This document shows, in pieces, positions 6,995 to 13,389 of a stretch of DNA of 15,369 nucleotides; within the stretch, counting starts at the first letter, position 1, and each line of letters opens with the position of its first letter. Made by a program: the position numbers and the translations under genes. This DNA is from Burkholderiaceae bacterium (lineage in GTDB: Bacteria; Pseudomonadota; Gammaproteobacteria; Burkholderiales; Burkholderiaceae). The DNA lies in NCBI GenBank assembly GCA_023253905.1, contig JALREG010000349.1:1-15369 (forward strand). Reading direction: 5' to 3'. Below the pieces are notes generated by a model. That model saw nothing but the letters and a program-made list of their open reading frames with translations, was not told the origin of the DNA and searched no databases.

Positions 6995-8255
6995 AGCCGC
7001 CCCGTTTCATCAGGTCGAAAAATTCCTGGTTACTCTTGGTCTGGCGCATTTTGTCGAGCAGGAACTCCATGGCTTCGAGGTCGTCCATGTCGTGCAGGAG
7101 CTTGCGCAGAATCCAGATTTTCTGAAGCAGATCGGGCTTGATGAGGAGCTCTTCGCGCCGCGTGCCCGAGCGGTTGATTTCAATCGCCGGATACACCCGT
7201 TTCTCCGACATACGGCGGTTCAGGTGCAGCTCCAGGTTGCCGGTACCCTTGAACTCTTCGTAGATCACTTCGTCCATGCGGCTGCCGGTATCAATCAGCG
7301 CCGTGGCAATGATGGTGAGCGACCCGCCTTCCTCGATATTGCGCGCAGCGCCAAAGAACCGTTTGGGCCGCTGCAGCGCGTTGGCGTCGACGCCACCCGT
7401 CAGCACCTTACCCGAGGCCGGTACCACGGTGTTGTAGGCGCGCGCAAGGCGGGTGATGGAGTCGAGCAGGATCACGACATCGCGTTTGTGTTCGACCAGC
7501 CGCTTGGCCTTTTCGATCACCATCTCGGCCACCTGCACGTGGCGCGTCGCGGGTTCGTCGAAGGTGGAGGCGACCACCTCACCGCGTACCGAGCGGCTCA
7601 TCTCGGTCACCTCCTCCGGGCGCTCGTCAATCAGCAGAACGATGAGCGTGACGTCAGGGTGATTGGTGGTGATCGCGTGCGCGATGTGCTGCATCAGCAC
7701 GGTTTTGCCCGCCTTGGGTGGCGCTACGATCAGCCCGCGCTGGCCCTTCCCGATGGGCGCGATCATGTCGATGATCCGGCCGGTGATGTTTTCCTCTGCG
7801 CGAATTTCGCGCTCGAGCACCATGGGCTTGTTCGGGTGAAGCGGGGTGAGGTTTTCGAACAGGATCTTGTTCTTCGACGCCTCGGGCGGCTGGTCGTTGA
7901 TCTTGTCAACTTTCACCAGCGCGAAGTAGCGCTCGCCGTCTTTTGGGGTGCGGACTTCACCTTCGATGGAGTCGCCGGTGTGCAGATTGAAACGGCGGAT
8001 CTGCGAGGGCGAGATGTAGATGTCATCAGTGCTGGCGAGGTAGGAGGTTTCCGGAGTTCGCAGAAAGCCGAAGCCGTCCGGGAGAACTTCCAGCACACCG
8101 TCACCGAAAATGGTTTCTCCCGTCTTGGCCTTGCGCTTGAGAATCGCAAACATCAGCTCCTGCTTGCGCATGCGCTGGGGATTCTCGATGTCGAGGCCGG
8201 TGGCCATCTCGATCAGCTGCGAGACATGGAGCGCTTTGAGTTCGGAGAGGTGCAT
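6993..8255 (-). CDS. rho: Transcription termination factor Rho
   Basis: At 420 residues this is the standard length (E. coli 419). Rho is a hexameric RNA-dependent ATPase that loads on C-rich untranslated RNA and strips RNA polymerase from it. Visible landmarks: an N-terminal helical domain (1-47), the cold-shock-type primary RNA site with GFGFLR 61-66, Walker A APPKAGKT 178-185, catalytic Glu at 211 in LLIDERPEE, Walker B ILLDS 261-265, Q-loop [13 protein letters not shown] 279-291, and R-loop DTGSRMD 322-328. Every key residue is present. The N-terminus [18 protein letters not shown] is of the betaproteobacterial kind. It lies downstream of trxA, as in many Proteobacteria, but a strong terminator and a 230-nt leader separate them, so it probably has its own promoter. 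The Shine-Dalgarno is poor. The leader composition suggests autoregulation (see the rho leader entry). Confidence 0.98.
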   Translation of the reverse strand: MHLSELKALHVSQLIEMATGLDIENPQRMRKQELMFAILKRKAKTGETIFGDGVLEVLPDGFGFLRTPETSYLASTDDIYISPSQIRRFNLHTGDSIEGEVRTPKDGERYFALVKVDKINDQPPEASKNKILFENLTPLHPNKPMVLEREIRAEENITGRIIDMIAPIGKGQRGLIVAPPKAGKTVLMQHIAHAITTNHPDVTLIVLLIDERPEEVTEMSRSVRGEVVASTFDEPATRHVQVAEMVIEKAKRLVEHKRDVVILLDSITRLARAYNTVVPASGKVLTGGVDANALQRPKRFFGAARNIEEGGSLTIIATALIDTGSRMDEVIYEEFKGTGNLELHLNRRMSEKRVYPAIEINRSGTRREELLIKPDLLQKIWILRKLLHDMDDLEAMEFLLDKMRQTKSNQEFFDLMKRGG

Positions 8256-8486
8256 GGATGGAAAGCTCGGGATCGGGTGACGGGGCCGACAATCAGCGGT
8301 GGGGGGTGATGACGGCGCAGCAGGCGCGGATTGAGGCGAAAAGCGGAGAGTGGTTCAGGGGGTGGTCGACGCCCGCGCTGACCCTGGGGTCACCAGGAAG
8401 AAGCGGGTGAGCGGGGTCGAGACTTCCGGTGCGCCACATGCGCAAGGCAGGCTGGCACGGTCGGAGATTGACCTGGAAACGGCGAT
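8256..8486 (-). promoter_or_regulatory. rho 5' leader, C-rich and G-poor
   Basis: This 231-bp stretch between the trxA terminator and the rho start holds no convincing gene. On the rho transcript, bases 8323-8365 contain 23 C and 5 G in 43 nt, and a second C-rich patch lies at 8291-8311. Such C-over-G stretches are typical of rut sites. E. coli rho is autoregulated by Rho-dependent attenuation in its leader, so the same is inferred here. No clear -10/-35 pair was found. Confidence 0.45.
8379..8397. repeat. Overlapping inverted repeats in the rho leader
   Basis: TGACCC-TG-GGGTCA (8379-8392) is a near-perfect 14-bp palindrome. It overlaps CCTGG-GGTCA-CCAGG (8383-8397), a second hairpin with a 5-nt loop. 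The two pairings exclude each other in RNA. The palindrome could equally be a protein operator on DNA. Function unknown. Confidence 0.4.
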
Positions 8487-8513
8487 GTGGCGGAAGGGTT
8501 CACCTTCCGCCAC
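8487..8513 (-). terminator. Hairpin terminator of trxA
   Basis: GTGGCGGAAGG (8487-8497) and CCTTCCGCCAC (8503-8513) are perfect inverted repeats of 11 bp with a 5-nt loop, placed 21 bp after the trxA stop. On the trxA transcript the stem is followed by ATCGCCGTTTCC, so the U-tract is short, and the hairpin may act with Rho or as a 3' end stabiliser. It separates trxA from rho. Confidence 0.7.
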
Positions 8514-8534
8514 CGACAGAGACTGTACAACGAA

Positions 8535-8858
8535 TCAGAGATGACTGTCCAGAAACAGCGTAAGTTGCGACTTTGAAAGCGCGCCAACGGAGGTGCCGAT
8601 GACCGCGCCGTTGCGAAACAGCATCAGTGTGGGAATGCCACGCACACCAAATCGCTGGGCAATCGACTGATTGTCGTCAACATTGAGTTTGGCCACCTGA
8701 ACTTTGCCGGTGTAGTCACGGCTGACCTCTTCGAGAATCGGGGCGATCATGCGGCAGGGACCACACCACTCTGCCCAGTAATCGACCAACACTGGTACAT
8801 CCGACTTGAGCACGTCCTGATCGAAACTCGCATCGGAAACCTGCTTGATACCGCTCAT
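8535..8858 (-). CDS. trxA: Thioredoxin 1
   Basis: This 107-residue cytosolic thioredoxin reduces protein disulfides (ribonucleotide reductase, methionine sulfoxide reductase and others) and is recharged by thioredoxin reductase. The active site is WCGPC at 31-35, with the conserved buried D26, K57 and cis-Pro76 (GIPTLM), all at the same numbering as E. coli TrxA. The reading frame stays open for 292 codons further upstream, but the true start is the ATG at 8856-8858. It aligns with the family N-terminus ([13 protein letters not shown]) and is preceded by AGGAGT at five bases. The upstream extension would run through the SRP RNA and dnaX on the opposite strand. The gene is divergent from ffs/dnaX and ends at a strong hairpin before rho. 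Confidence 0.97.
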   Translation of the reverse strand: MSGIKQVSDASFDQDVLKSDVPVLVDYWAEWCGPCRMIAPILEEVSRDYTGKVQVAKLNVDDNQSIAQRFGVRGIPTLMLFRNGAVIGTSVGALSKSQLTLFLDSHL

Positions 8859-8862
8859 CGTC

Positions 8863-8868
8863 ACTCCT
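8863..8868 (-). promoter_or_regulatory. Ribosome binding site deciding the trxA start
   Basis: AGGAGT on the minus strand, spaced a few bases from the ATG at 8858, selects the 107-residue form over the long open frame upstream. Confidence 0.75.
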
Positions 8869-8919
8869 GAAAGCTGCGTCGGGCGGGCTTGGGGTGGCCA
8901 GCGTGACGCGGGATCGATA

Positions 8920-8928
8920 AACATAGCA
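8920..8928 (-). promoter_or_regulatory. Possible extended -10 for trxA
   Basis: On the minus strand TGCTATGTT (TG, one base, then TATGTT) lies about 60 nt upstream of the trxA ATG. No good -35 is visible, which an extended -10 can tolerate. It sits in the 110-bp divergent spacer shared with ffs. Confidence 0.35.
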
Positions 8929-8957
8929 CAGCGTACTGAGGCGGATGCTGCTGATAG

Positions 8958-8963
8958 TAGAAT
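8958..8963 (+). promoter_or_regulatory. Possible -10 for the SRP RNA
   Basis: TAGAAT ends seven bases before the first paired base of the SRP RNA (8970), the right distance for a start site there. The region 17-18 bp further up gives only a poor -35 (TACTGA). Confidence 0.4.
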
Positions 8964-8969
8964 GATTGC

Positions 8970-9067
8970 GGGCGGGCCCCCCCGCATTGCGGTGTGGTCA
9001 ACCTGGTCAGGTCCGGAAGGAAGCAGCCACAGCCATTTCCCGTGAGTGCCGGGGTCCCGGCTCGCCC
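8970..9067 (+). ncRNA. ffs: 4.5S signal recognition particle RNA (bacterial small type)
   Basis: The core GGTCAGGTCCGGAAGG, followed by AAGCAGCC (9005-9028), is the near-invariant helix 8 of SRP RNA. It has the GGAA tetraloop at 9015-9018 and the asymmetric internal loop that binds Ffh. The ends pair: GGGCGGGC 8970-8977 with GCTCGCCC 9060-9067 (one G-U), giving a molecule of about 98 nt. With Ffh it targets nascent inner-membrane proteins to FtsY and the translocon. It lies directly upstream of dnaX, a synteny seen in many bacteria. The exact ends are inferred from pairing; the primary transcript may be slightly longer and processed. The 5' arm carries a run of seven Cs (8977-8983), so the lower helix can pair in more than one register. 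Confidence 0.93.
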
Positions 9068-9137
9068 ACCGCTCCGATGTGGCTCGCCGTTCGAACCCCC
9101 GTCGTCGCAGACCTTTCCGTCTCAATCCTTCCCGGAT

Positions 9138-9161
9138 GGTTGCCCGGCCACCGAAGCAACC
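9138..9161 (+). other. Stem-loop in the dnaX leader
   Basis: GGTTGC (9138-9143) pairs with GCAACC (9156-9161), with a possible inner CGG/CCG pairing (9145-9147 with 9151-9153). It ends 15 bases before the dnaX ATG, next to the only Shine-Dalgarno-like bases (GAG at 9163-9165). It could affect dnaX translation or mark the end of the SRP RNA precursor. No U-tract follows, so it is not an obvious terminator. Confidence 0.35.
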
Positions 9162-9176
9162 CGAGTTGATGCGCCC

Positions 9177-11084
9177 ATGACCCATCAGGTGCTTGCCCGG
9201 AAGTGGCGGCCACGAGACTTTGAAACGCTGGTTGGCCAGCAGCATGTCGTCCGCGCGCTCACCCACGCGCTCGCGAGCGGCCGGTTGCACCACGCTTACC
9301 TTCTGACTGGCACGCGGGGGGTGGGCAAGACCACCATCGCACGAATCCTGGCCAGGGCGGTCAATTGCGAAACCGGCGTCACGGCCAGACCCTGCGGTCA
9401 ATGCTCGGCCTGCGGCGGTATTGATGCGGGCCGGTTTGTCGACTACATCGAGCTTGACGCAGCGTCTAACCGCGGCGTCGACGAAATGACACAACTCCTG
9501 GAAAACGCGGTCTATGCGCCGAGCTCGGGGCGCTACAAGGTTTACGTCATTGATGAAGTGCACATGCTGTCTACGCATGCTTTCAATGCGATGCTTAAGA
9601 CGCTTGAAGAGCCTCCGCCTCACGTGCTCTTCATTCTGGCGACCACCGATCCGCAGAAGGTTCCGGTTACAGTGTTGTCGCGCTGTTTGCAGTTCAACCT
9701 GAAAAATATGACACCGGCTGCGATCGCCTCGCATCTGGCCGGGGTGCTCGACGCCGAGCGTATTGCCTATGATGCACCGGCGCTCGCTCTGATCGGGCGC
9801 TCGGCGGGCGGCAGCATGCGCGATGCACTTTCGTTGCTCGACCAGGCGATCGCCTTTGGTGGTGGCAGTGTGGCCGAAAGTGCCGTGGGCGAAATGCTGG
9901 GTTCGGTTGACCAGGGTTGGATTGATGCGGTGTTCGATGCGCTTGGTAACTCAGACGGGGCGGCCCTGGTCGGAATCGCTGACGCCATCTCGGAGGCGGG
10001 TTCGTCATTCGAGCGGGTGCTCGATGAACTCGCGCTGCGACTGCATCGCGTTGCGCTGGTTCAGGCAGGCGTACGTGCTGACGACGCCAGTCGTGAAGCT
10101 TGTGAGCGGCACGCTCTGCAGTTTGCTCCCGAAGATGTTCAGGTGTACTACCAGATCGTGATCCACGGTGCGCGTGACCTGCCGCTTGCCCCCGATCCGC
10201 ACGCCGGGTTTTCCATGACGCTGCTGCGGCTGCTGGCCTTTCGTCCGGAGGGGGGGGGCCCCCTGCCGCCGGCTTCTGCCACAGAGGGCGGTACCCGGCC
10301 TGCGTCCGACACATCGGGCAGCGTGTCGCGCCCGCCAGGCACGTCCACCGGAACGCAGGCGCTCCAGGCACTCCGCGCCGCTGCCGCGTCACGACCAGCG
10401 CGGGGTGCCGCAATCAACAGCCGCGCTGGGCCCGAGCCGGCCACGCCCGTCTCCAGTCCGGCTTCGCCCACATCGCCTGAGGGCGTGCCGTCCAGCCCCG
10501 TGGCCGCGGCATCGCCAGACGTCGCGCTGGCGGACTCAGCGCCGGGCGCGTTGCCCGAGCCCTCGCCTTCCCGTCCATCGCCGGTTGCGCCGCCCAGCCC
10601 CGCGCCTGCAGCAACTGTCGAGGACGTGGCGTCCCCGCCTGCTTTTCCACGCACCGCCCCGCCGGGCACCGTTTCAGGCGGCGGCTTGGCGGGTTCCTTC
10701 GATGGTGACTGGCCGGCACTCGCCCGTCGGCTGGCGGCGACTGGTCTTCTCGGCCAGTTTCTTCAGCAAAGCGAACTCCTGGCATCAGACCAGGAGGGAT
10801 TTCGCGTCCGAGTGCCGATCCGGCCGCTCGCCGAAGCCGCGACCGTGACCCGGGTCCGGGAACTGCTTTCGCAGCACTTCGGCCGGCCCGTTCGTCTGCA
10901 GGTTGAGGTCGGTGCCGTGGCGGGGGTCACCGCAGCGCGGGTCGTCGCGCAGGAGCGCGGCGAACTTCTGGATGCGGCGCGGGAATCCCTTGAATCCGAT
11001 CCGTTCGTCCGGTCGCTGCTCAGCGATTTGGGCGGGCGCATTCTTCCCGACTCCGTGGTACCGGTTCCCGGTGGCACAGGCTGA
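9177..11084 (+). CDS. dnaX: DNA polymerase III subunit tau (gamma/tau), clamp-loader ATPase
   Basis: This 635-residue protein is the clamp-loader motor that opens and loads the beta sliding clamp; the tau form also tethers polymerase cores and DnaB helicase. Landmarks: Walker A GTRGVGKT 45-52, zinc cysteines C64, C73, C76, C79 (same numbering as E. coli), Walker B VIDEVHML with D126-E127, the SRC arginine finger 168-170, sensor 2 [14 protein letters not shown] 211-224, and collar domain III to about 357. A Pro/Ser/Ala-rich linker spans 362-505, and a C-terminal tau domain (DWPALARRL 511-519 to about 630) binds the polymerase alpha subunit. The frame extends 61 codons upstream, but that part lies over the SRP RNA, so the ATG at 9177-9179, aligned with the family start [12 protein letters not shown], is used. 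A nine-G run at 10250-10258 lies exactly at the end of domain III (see the slippage entry). First gene of dnaX-ybaB-recR. Confidence 0.97.
   Translation: MTHQVLARKWRPRDFETLVGQQHVVRALTHALASGRLHHAYLLTGTRGVGKTTIARILARAVNCETGVTARPCGQCSACGGIDAGRFVDYIELDAASNRGVDEMTQLLENAVYAPSSGRYKVYVIDEVHMLSTHAFNAMLKTLEEPPPHVLFILATTDPQKVPVTVLSRCLQFNLKNMTPAAIASHLAGVLDAERIAYDAPALALIGRSAGGSMRDALSLLDQAIAFGGGSVAESAVGEMLGSVDQGWIDAVFDALGNSDGAALVGIADAISEAGSSFERVLDELALRLHRVALVQAGVRADDASREACERHALQFAPEDVQVYYQIVIHGARDLPLAPDPHAGFSMTLLRLLAFRPEGGGPLPPASATEGGTRPASDTSGSVSRPPGTSTGTQALQALRAAAASRPARGAAINSRAGPEPATPVSSPASPTSPEGVPSSPVAAASPDVALADSAPGALPEPSPSRPSPVAPPSPAPAATVEDVASPPAFPRTAPPGTVSGGGLAGSFDGDWPALARRLAATGLLGQFLQQSELLASDQEGFRVRVPIRPLAEAATVTRVRELLSQHFGRPVRLQVEVGAVAGVTAARVVAQERGELLDAARESLESDPFVRSLLSDLGGRILPDSVVPVPGGTG
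10250..10263 (+). other. Candidate slippage site in dnaX (nine Gs then five Cs)
   Basis: Nine Gs at 10250-10258 run into five Cs at 10259-10263 within codons 358-362. Read in frame this is Glu-Gly-Gly-Gly-Pro. The heptamer G GGG GGG allows tandem -1 slippage, and the run is long enough for RNA polymerase or replication slippage. The adjacent Cs can fold back on the Gs. A -1 shift meets TGA at 10478-10480 after 74 codons and would give about 434 residues. A +1 shift stays open to 10848. Function is inferred from position and length alone. Confidence 0.4.
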
Positions 11085-11114
11085 GTCGCAGCCTTTTTTG
11101 CAGGAGATTTTTCG

Positions 11115-11441
11115 ATGATGAAGGGACAGCTTGCGGGCCTCATGAAACAGGCCCAGCAGATGCAGGACAATCTCAAGCGCGTGCAGGAACAACTGGCCGA
11201 GGTTGAGGTTGAAGGTCAGGCCGGTGCCGGTCTGGTGAAGGCAGTGGTCAACTGCCGCAACGAAGTCCGGCGACTCACCATTGATCCCAGCCTGCTCGCC
11301 GACGATCGCGACATGCTCGAGGATCTGGTGGTGGCTGCGCTGAATGATGCGCTGCGACGTGCCGAACAGACCGCTTCGGAGCGAATGGGGTCAGTGACTG
11401 CCGGCCTGCCGCTTCCCCCCGGCTTCAAAATGCCATTCTGA
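11115..11441 (+). CDS. ybaB: YbaB/EbfC family nucleoid-associated DNA-binding protein
   Basis: This 108-residue protein is typical of the family, a small dimeric DNA-binding protein that coats the nucleoid. It shows the expected order: [19 protein letters not shown] (2-20) helix, a coiled stretch to about 30, [19 protein letters not shown] 29-47, the strand with the R-L-TIDPSLL pattern 52-61, a second helix with [18 protein letters not shown] 67-84, and a Gly/Pro-rich end with [12 protein letters not shown]. Two consecutive ATGs are present (11115 and 11118); AGGAG at 11102-11106 sits eight bases before the first, which is chosen. It lies 30 bp after dnaX and 25 bp before recR, the usual operon position. 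Confidence 0.96.
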   Translation: MMKGQLAGLMKQAQQMQDNLKRVQEQLAEVEVEGQAGAGLVKAVVNCRNEVRRLTIDPSLLADDRDMLEDLVVAALNDALRRAEQTASERMGSVTAGLPLPPGFKMPF

Positions 11442-11466
11442 GCGCCAGGGCGTCACTGGGCATGCA

Positions 11467-12069
11467 ATGAAAGGGTTGGCCGCGCTCGACCGGCTCACGG
11501 CGGCACTCAAGCGGCTGCCGGGTGTCGGGCCGCGCTCGGCTCAGCGTCATGCGTTCTATCTCCTTCAGCATGACCGCGAGGGCGCTGAGCTGCTTGGGCG
11601 CGCACTCGCCGATGCACTGGTCCAAATCCGTCATTGCGAGCGCTGCAACACGTTCAGCGAGGCCGAACTCTGCGATACGTGTGCCTCGCCGCGCCGTGAT
11701 CCCGCCCAGCTCTGCGTGGTCGAAACACCTGCCGATCAGCTGATGCTCGAGCAGACCATGGCCTATAACGGACTCTACTTCGTGCTCATGGGGCGTCTGT
11801 CGCCAATCGAAGGGGTTGGGCCTCGCGACCTGCACTTTGACCGGCTGATCGCACGGGCCACGGATGGTGTGGTGAAAGAGGTCATTCTGGCCACCAATTT
11901 CACCCATGAGGGCGAGGCCACCGCGCACACCATTGGCGAAATGCTCCGGGCCCGCGGGCTCTCGGTCACACGACTGGCGCGCGGCGTGCCGGTCGGCAGC
12001 GAACTCGAATATGTCGATGCGGGCACCATCGCGCAGGCGCTGCGCGACCGGCGTACGGTTTCCGATTAA
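11467..12069 (+). CDS. recR: Recombination mediator protein RecR
   Basis: At 200 residues this is the standard length. RecR with RecO (and RecF) loads RecA on SSB-coated single-stranded gaps. Domains in order: helix-hairpin-helix [20 protein letters not shown] 14-33, a four-cysteine zinc site C57, C60, C69, C72, a TOPRIM domain starting CVVETPADQ 83-91 with E86 and continuing through GVGP 116-119 and [12 protein letters not shown] 141-152, and a C-terminal segment [19 protein letters not shown] 170-188. The TOPRIM loop reads NFTHEGE where many relatives have NPTVEGE, a mild change. The start follows a poor Shine-Dalgarno, which fits coupling to ybaB 25 bp upstream. Confidence 0.97.
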   Translation: MKGLAALDRLTAALKRLPGVGPRSAQRHAFYLLQHDREGAELLGRALADALVQIRHCERCNTFSEAELCDTCASPRRDPAQLCVVETPADQLMLEQTMAYNGLYFVLMGRLSPIEGVGPRDLHFDRLIARATDGVVKEVILATNFTHEGEATAHTIGEMLRARGLSVTRLARGVPVGSELEYVDAGTIAQALRDRRTVSD

Positions 12070-12093
12070 ATTTCTTCGAAAAACATACCTCCC

Positions 12094-13338
12094 ATGACTT
12101 CCACTTCGTCACCACCATCCGTCGGGCCGATGGCGCTCGAGGGACTAAAGGTTCTCGAACTTGGCCAGCTGATCGCGGGCCCCTTCGCAGCCCGGTTGTT
12201 TGCCGAATTTGGTGCTGATGTCATCAAGGTCGAGCCGCCTGGCAAGGAGGGTGCAGAGGGTGGTGATCCGCTTCGCAAGTGGCGCAAGCTCCATCCCGAC
12301 AACCCGTCGGGCACGTCGCTGTGGTGGTACGTTCAGGCGCGCAACAAGCGTTCGATCACAATCGACATGCGCCAGCCCCAGGGCCAGCAGATCGTGCGTG
12401 ATTTGGCCGCCAAAGCCGATATCGTCATCGAAAATTTCCGGCCAGGCGCGCTCGAGAAATGGGGGCTGGACTACGAGCAGTTATCGGCCAACAATCCCGG
12501 CCTGATCCTGGTGCGGCTGTCGGGTTATGGACAGACGGGGCCTTATCGTGACCGGCCCGGTTTCGGCGCGATCGCGGAATCCATGGGCGGCATGCGCTAT
12601 GTCACGGGATTCCCAGATCGCCCGCCGGTACGAATGAACCTCTCTATTGGCGACTCCATCTCGGCGCTGCATGCTGTGATCGGAGCGCTCGCAGCGCTGC
12701 AGTCGCGCCATGCCACGGGTCGTGGACAGGTGGTGGACGTGGCGCTCTATGAATCGGTGTTCAACTTGATGGAGAGCACGCTGCCTGAGTTCGACCGCTA
12801 TGGCGTGGTTCGCGAGCGCACCGGTACCAACCTGACCGGCATTGTGCCGTCCAACACCTATCCCACCGCCGACGGTCGCCATATCGTGATTGGCGGCAAT
12901 GGCGATTCCATTTACAAACGCCTCATGAATGCAATCGGCCGCTCAGACCTGGCCGACGATCCCGCGCTCGCCAATAACGCCGGGCGGGCGCTCAGGGTCA
13001 CCGAGATTGACGAGGCGATTGCAGCGTGGTCGCGCGGCCTCACGCTTGACCAAGCCCTCGAAGTGATGGAACGAGCGGACGTACCGAGTGGCCGCATCTA
13101 CAGCATCGAGGATATCGTTCGCGATCCGCAGTACCAGGCGCGCGGTGTGATCGAAGAAACGACACTCGATGACGGGTCCAAACTCGCCATTCCTGCGGTC
13201 GTACCTCGCTTGTCGGCCACGCCCGGTGGAACGAAATGGCTGGGTCCGGCGCTGGGCGAGCATACTCACGAAGTGCTCGCCGATCTCGGCTACGACGAAC
13301 AGACGATTCAGCGTCTTCGGGATCAGGGAGTCATCTAG
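12094..13338 (+). CDS. CaiB/BaiF-type (class III) CoA-transferase
   Basis: This 414-residue protein moves CoA between carboxylic acids through an enzyme-bound anhydride at a conserved Asp. Family marks: LEGLKVLELGQLIAGPFAAR 15-34, FGADVIKVEPP 39-49, RNKRSITIDMR 83-93, NFRPGALEKWGL 114-125, LSGYGQTGPY 142-151, the catalytic region SIGDSISALHA 184-194 with D187 equivalent to formyl-CoA transferase Asp169, and NTYPTADGRHIVIGGNGD 254-271. The substrate cannot be read from sequence; formyl-, succinyl- and dicarboxylate-CoA transferases share these motifs. It begins 24 bp after recR. The annotated ATG has no Shine-Dalgarno. Met13 (ATG at 12130-12132) lies right before the conserved LEGLKV strand and is a reasonable alternative, which would move the start 36 bp downstream. 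Probably co-expressed with the FAD oxidoreductase that follows. Confidence 0.93.
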   Translation: MTSTSSPPSVGPMALEGLKVLELGQLIAGPFAARLFAEFGADVIKVEPPGKEGAEGGDPLRKWRKLHPDNPSGTSLWWYVQARNKRSITIDMRQPQGQQIVRDLAAKADIVIENFRPGALEKWGLDYEQLSANNPGLILVRLSGYGQTGPYRDRPGFGAIAESMGGMRYVTGFPDRPPVRMNLSIGDSISALHAVIGALAALQSRHATGRGQVVDVALYESVFNLMESTLPEFDRYGVVRERTGTNLTGIVPSNTYPTADGRHIVIGGNGDSIYKRLMNAIGRSDLADDPALANNAGRALRVTEIDEAIAAWSRGLTLDQALEVMERADVPSGRIYSIEDIVRDPQYQARGVIEETTLDDGSKLAIPAVVPRLSATPGGTKWLGPALGEHTHEVLADLGYDEQTIQRLRDQGVI

Positions 13339-13363
13339 GGGCGCGTTCCTTTCGCTTGCGCCC
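13339..13363 (+). other. GC-rich hairpin between the CoA-transferase and FAD oxidoreductase genes
   Basis: GGGCGC (13339-13344) pairs with GCGCCC (13358-13363), loop 13 nt, starting immediately after the CoA-transferase stop. No T-tract follows. It may stabilise or process the mRNA between the two genes or weakly terminate it. Confidence 0.35.
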
Positions 13364-13389
13364 AGACGCGTCGGCAAAGGGGGGGCAAG

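Noticed and set aside
7092..8309. Long open frame (405 codons) antisense to rho
   Set aside because: It is a shadow of the high-GC codon pattern of rho, with low-complexity His/Val/Asp-rich translation and no recognisable domain.
8994..9176. 61-codon N-terminal extension of dnaX
   Set aside because: It overlaps the SRP RNA core and has no similarity to DnaX; the family N-terminus begins at the ATG at 9177.
8859..9734. Upstream extension of the trxA reading frame to 399 residues
   Set aside because: It would run antisense through the SRP RNA and the start of dnaX, with no homology; the conserved 107-residue thioredoxin has its own ATG and AGGAGT site.
10405..10848. Open frame in the +1 frame within the tau linker of dnaX
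   Set aside because: It arises from Pro/Ala-rich codons in the linker; it was not counted as a gene, although it would be read after a +1 slip.
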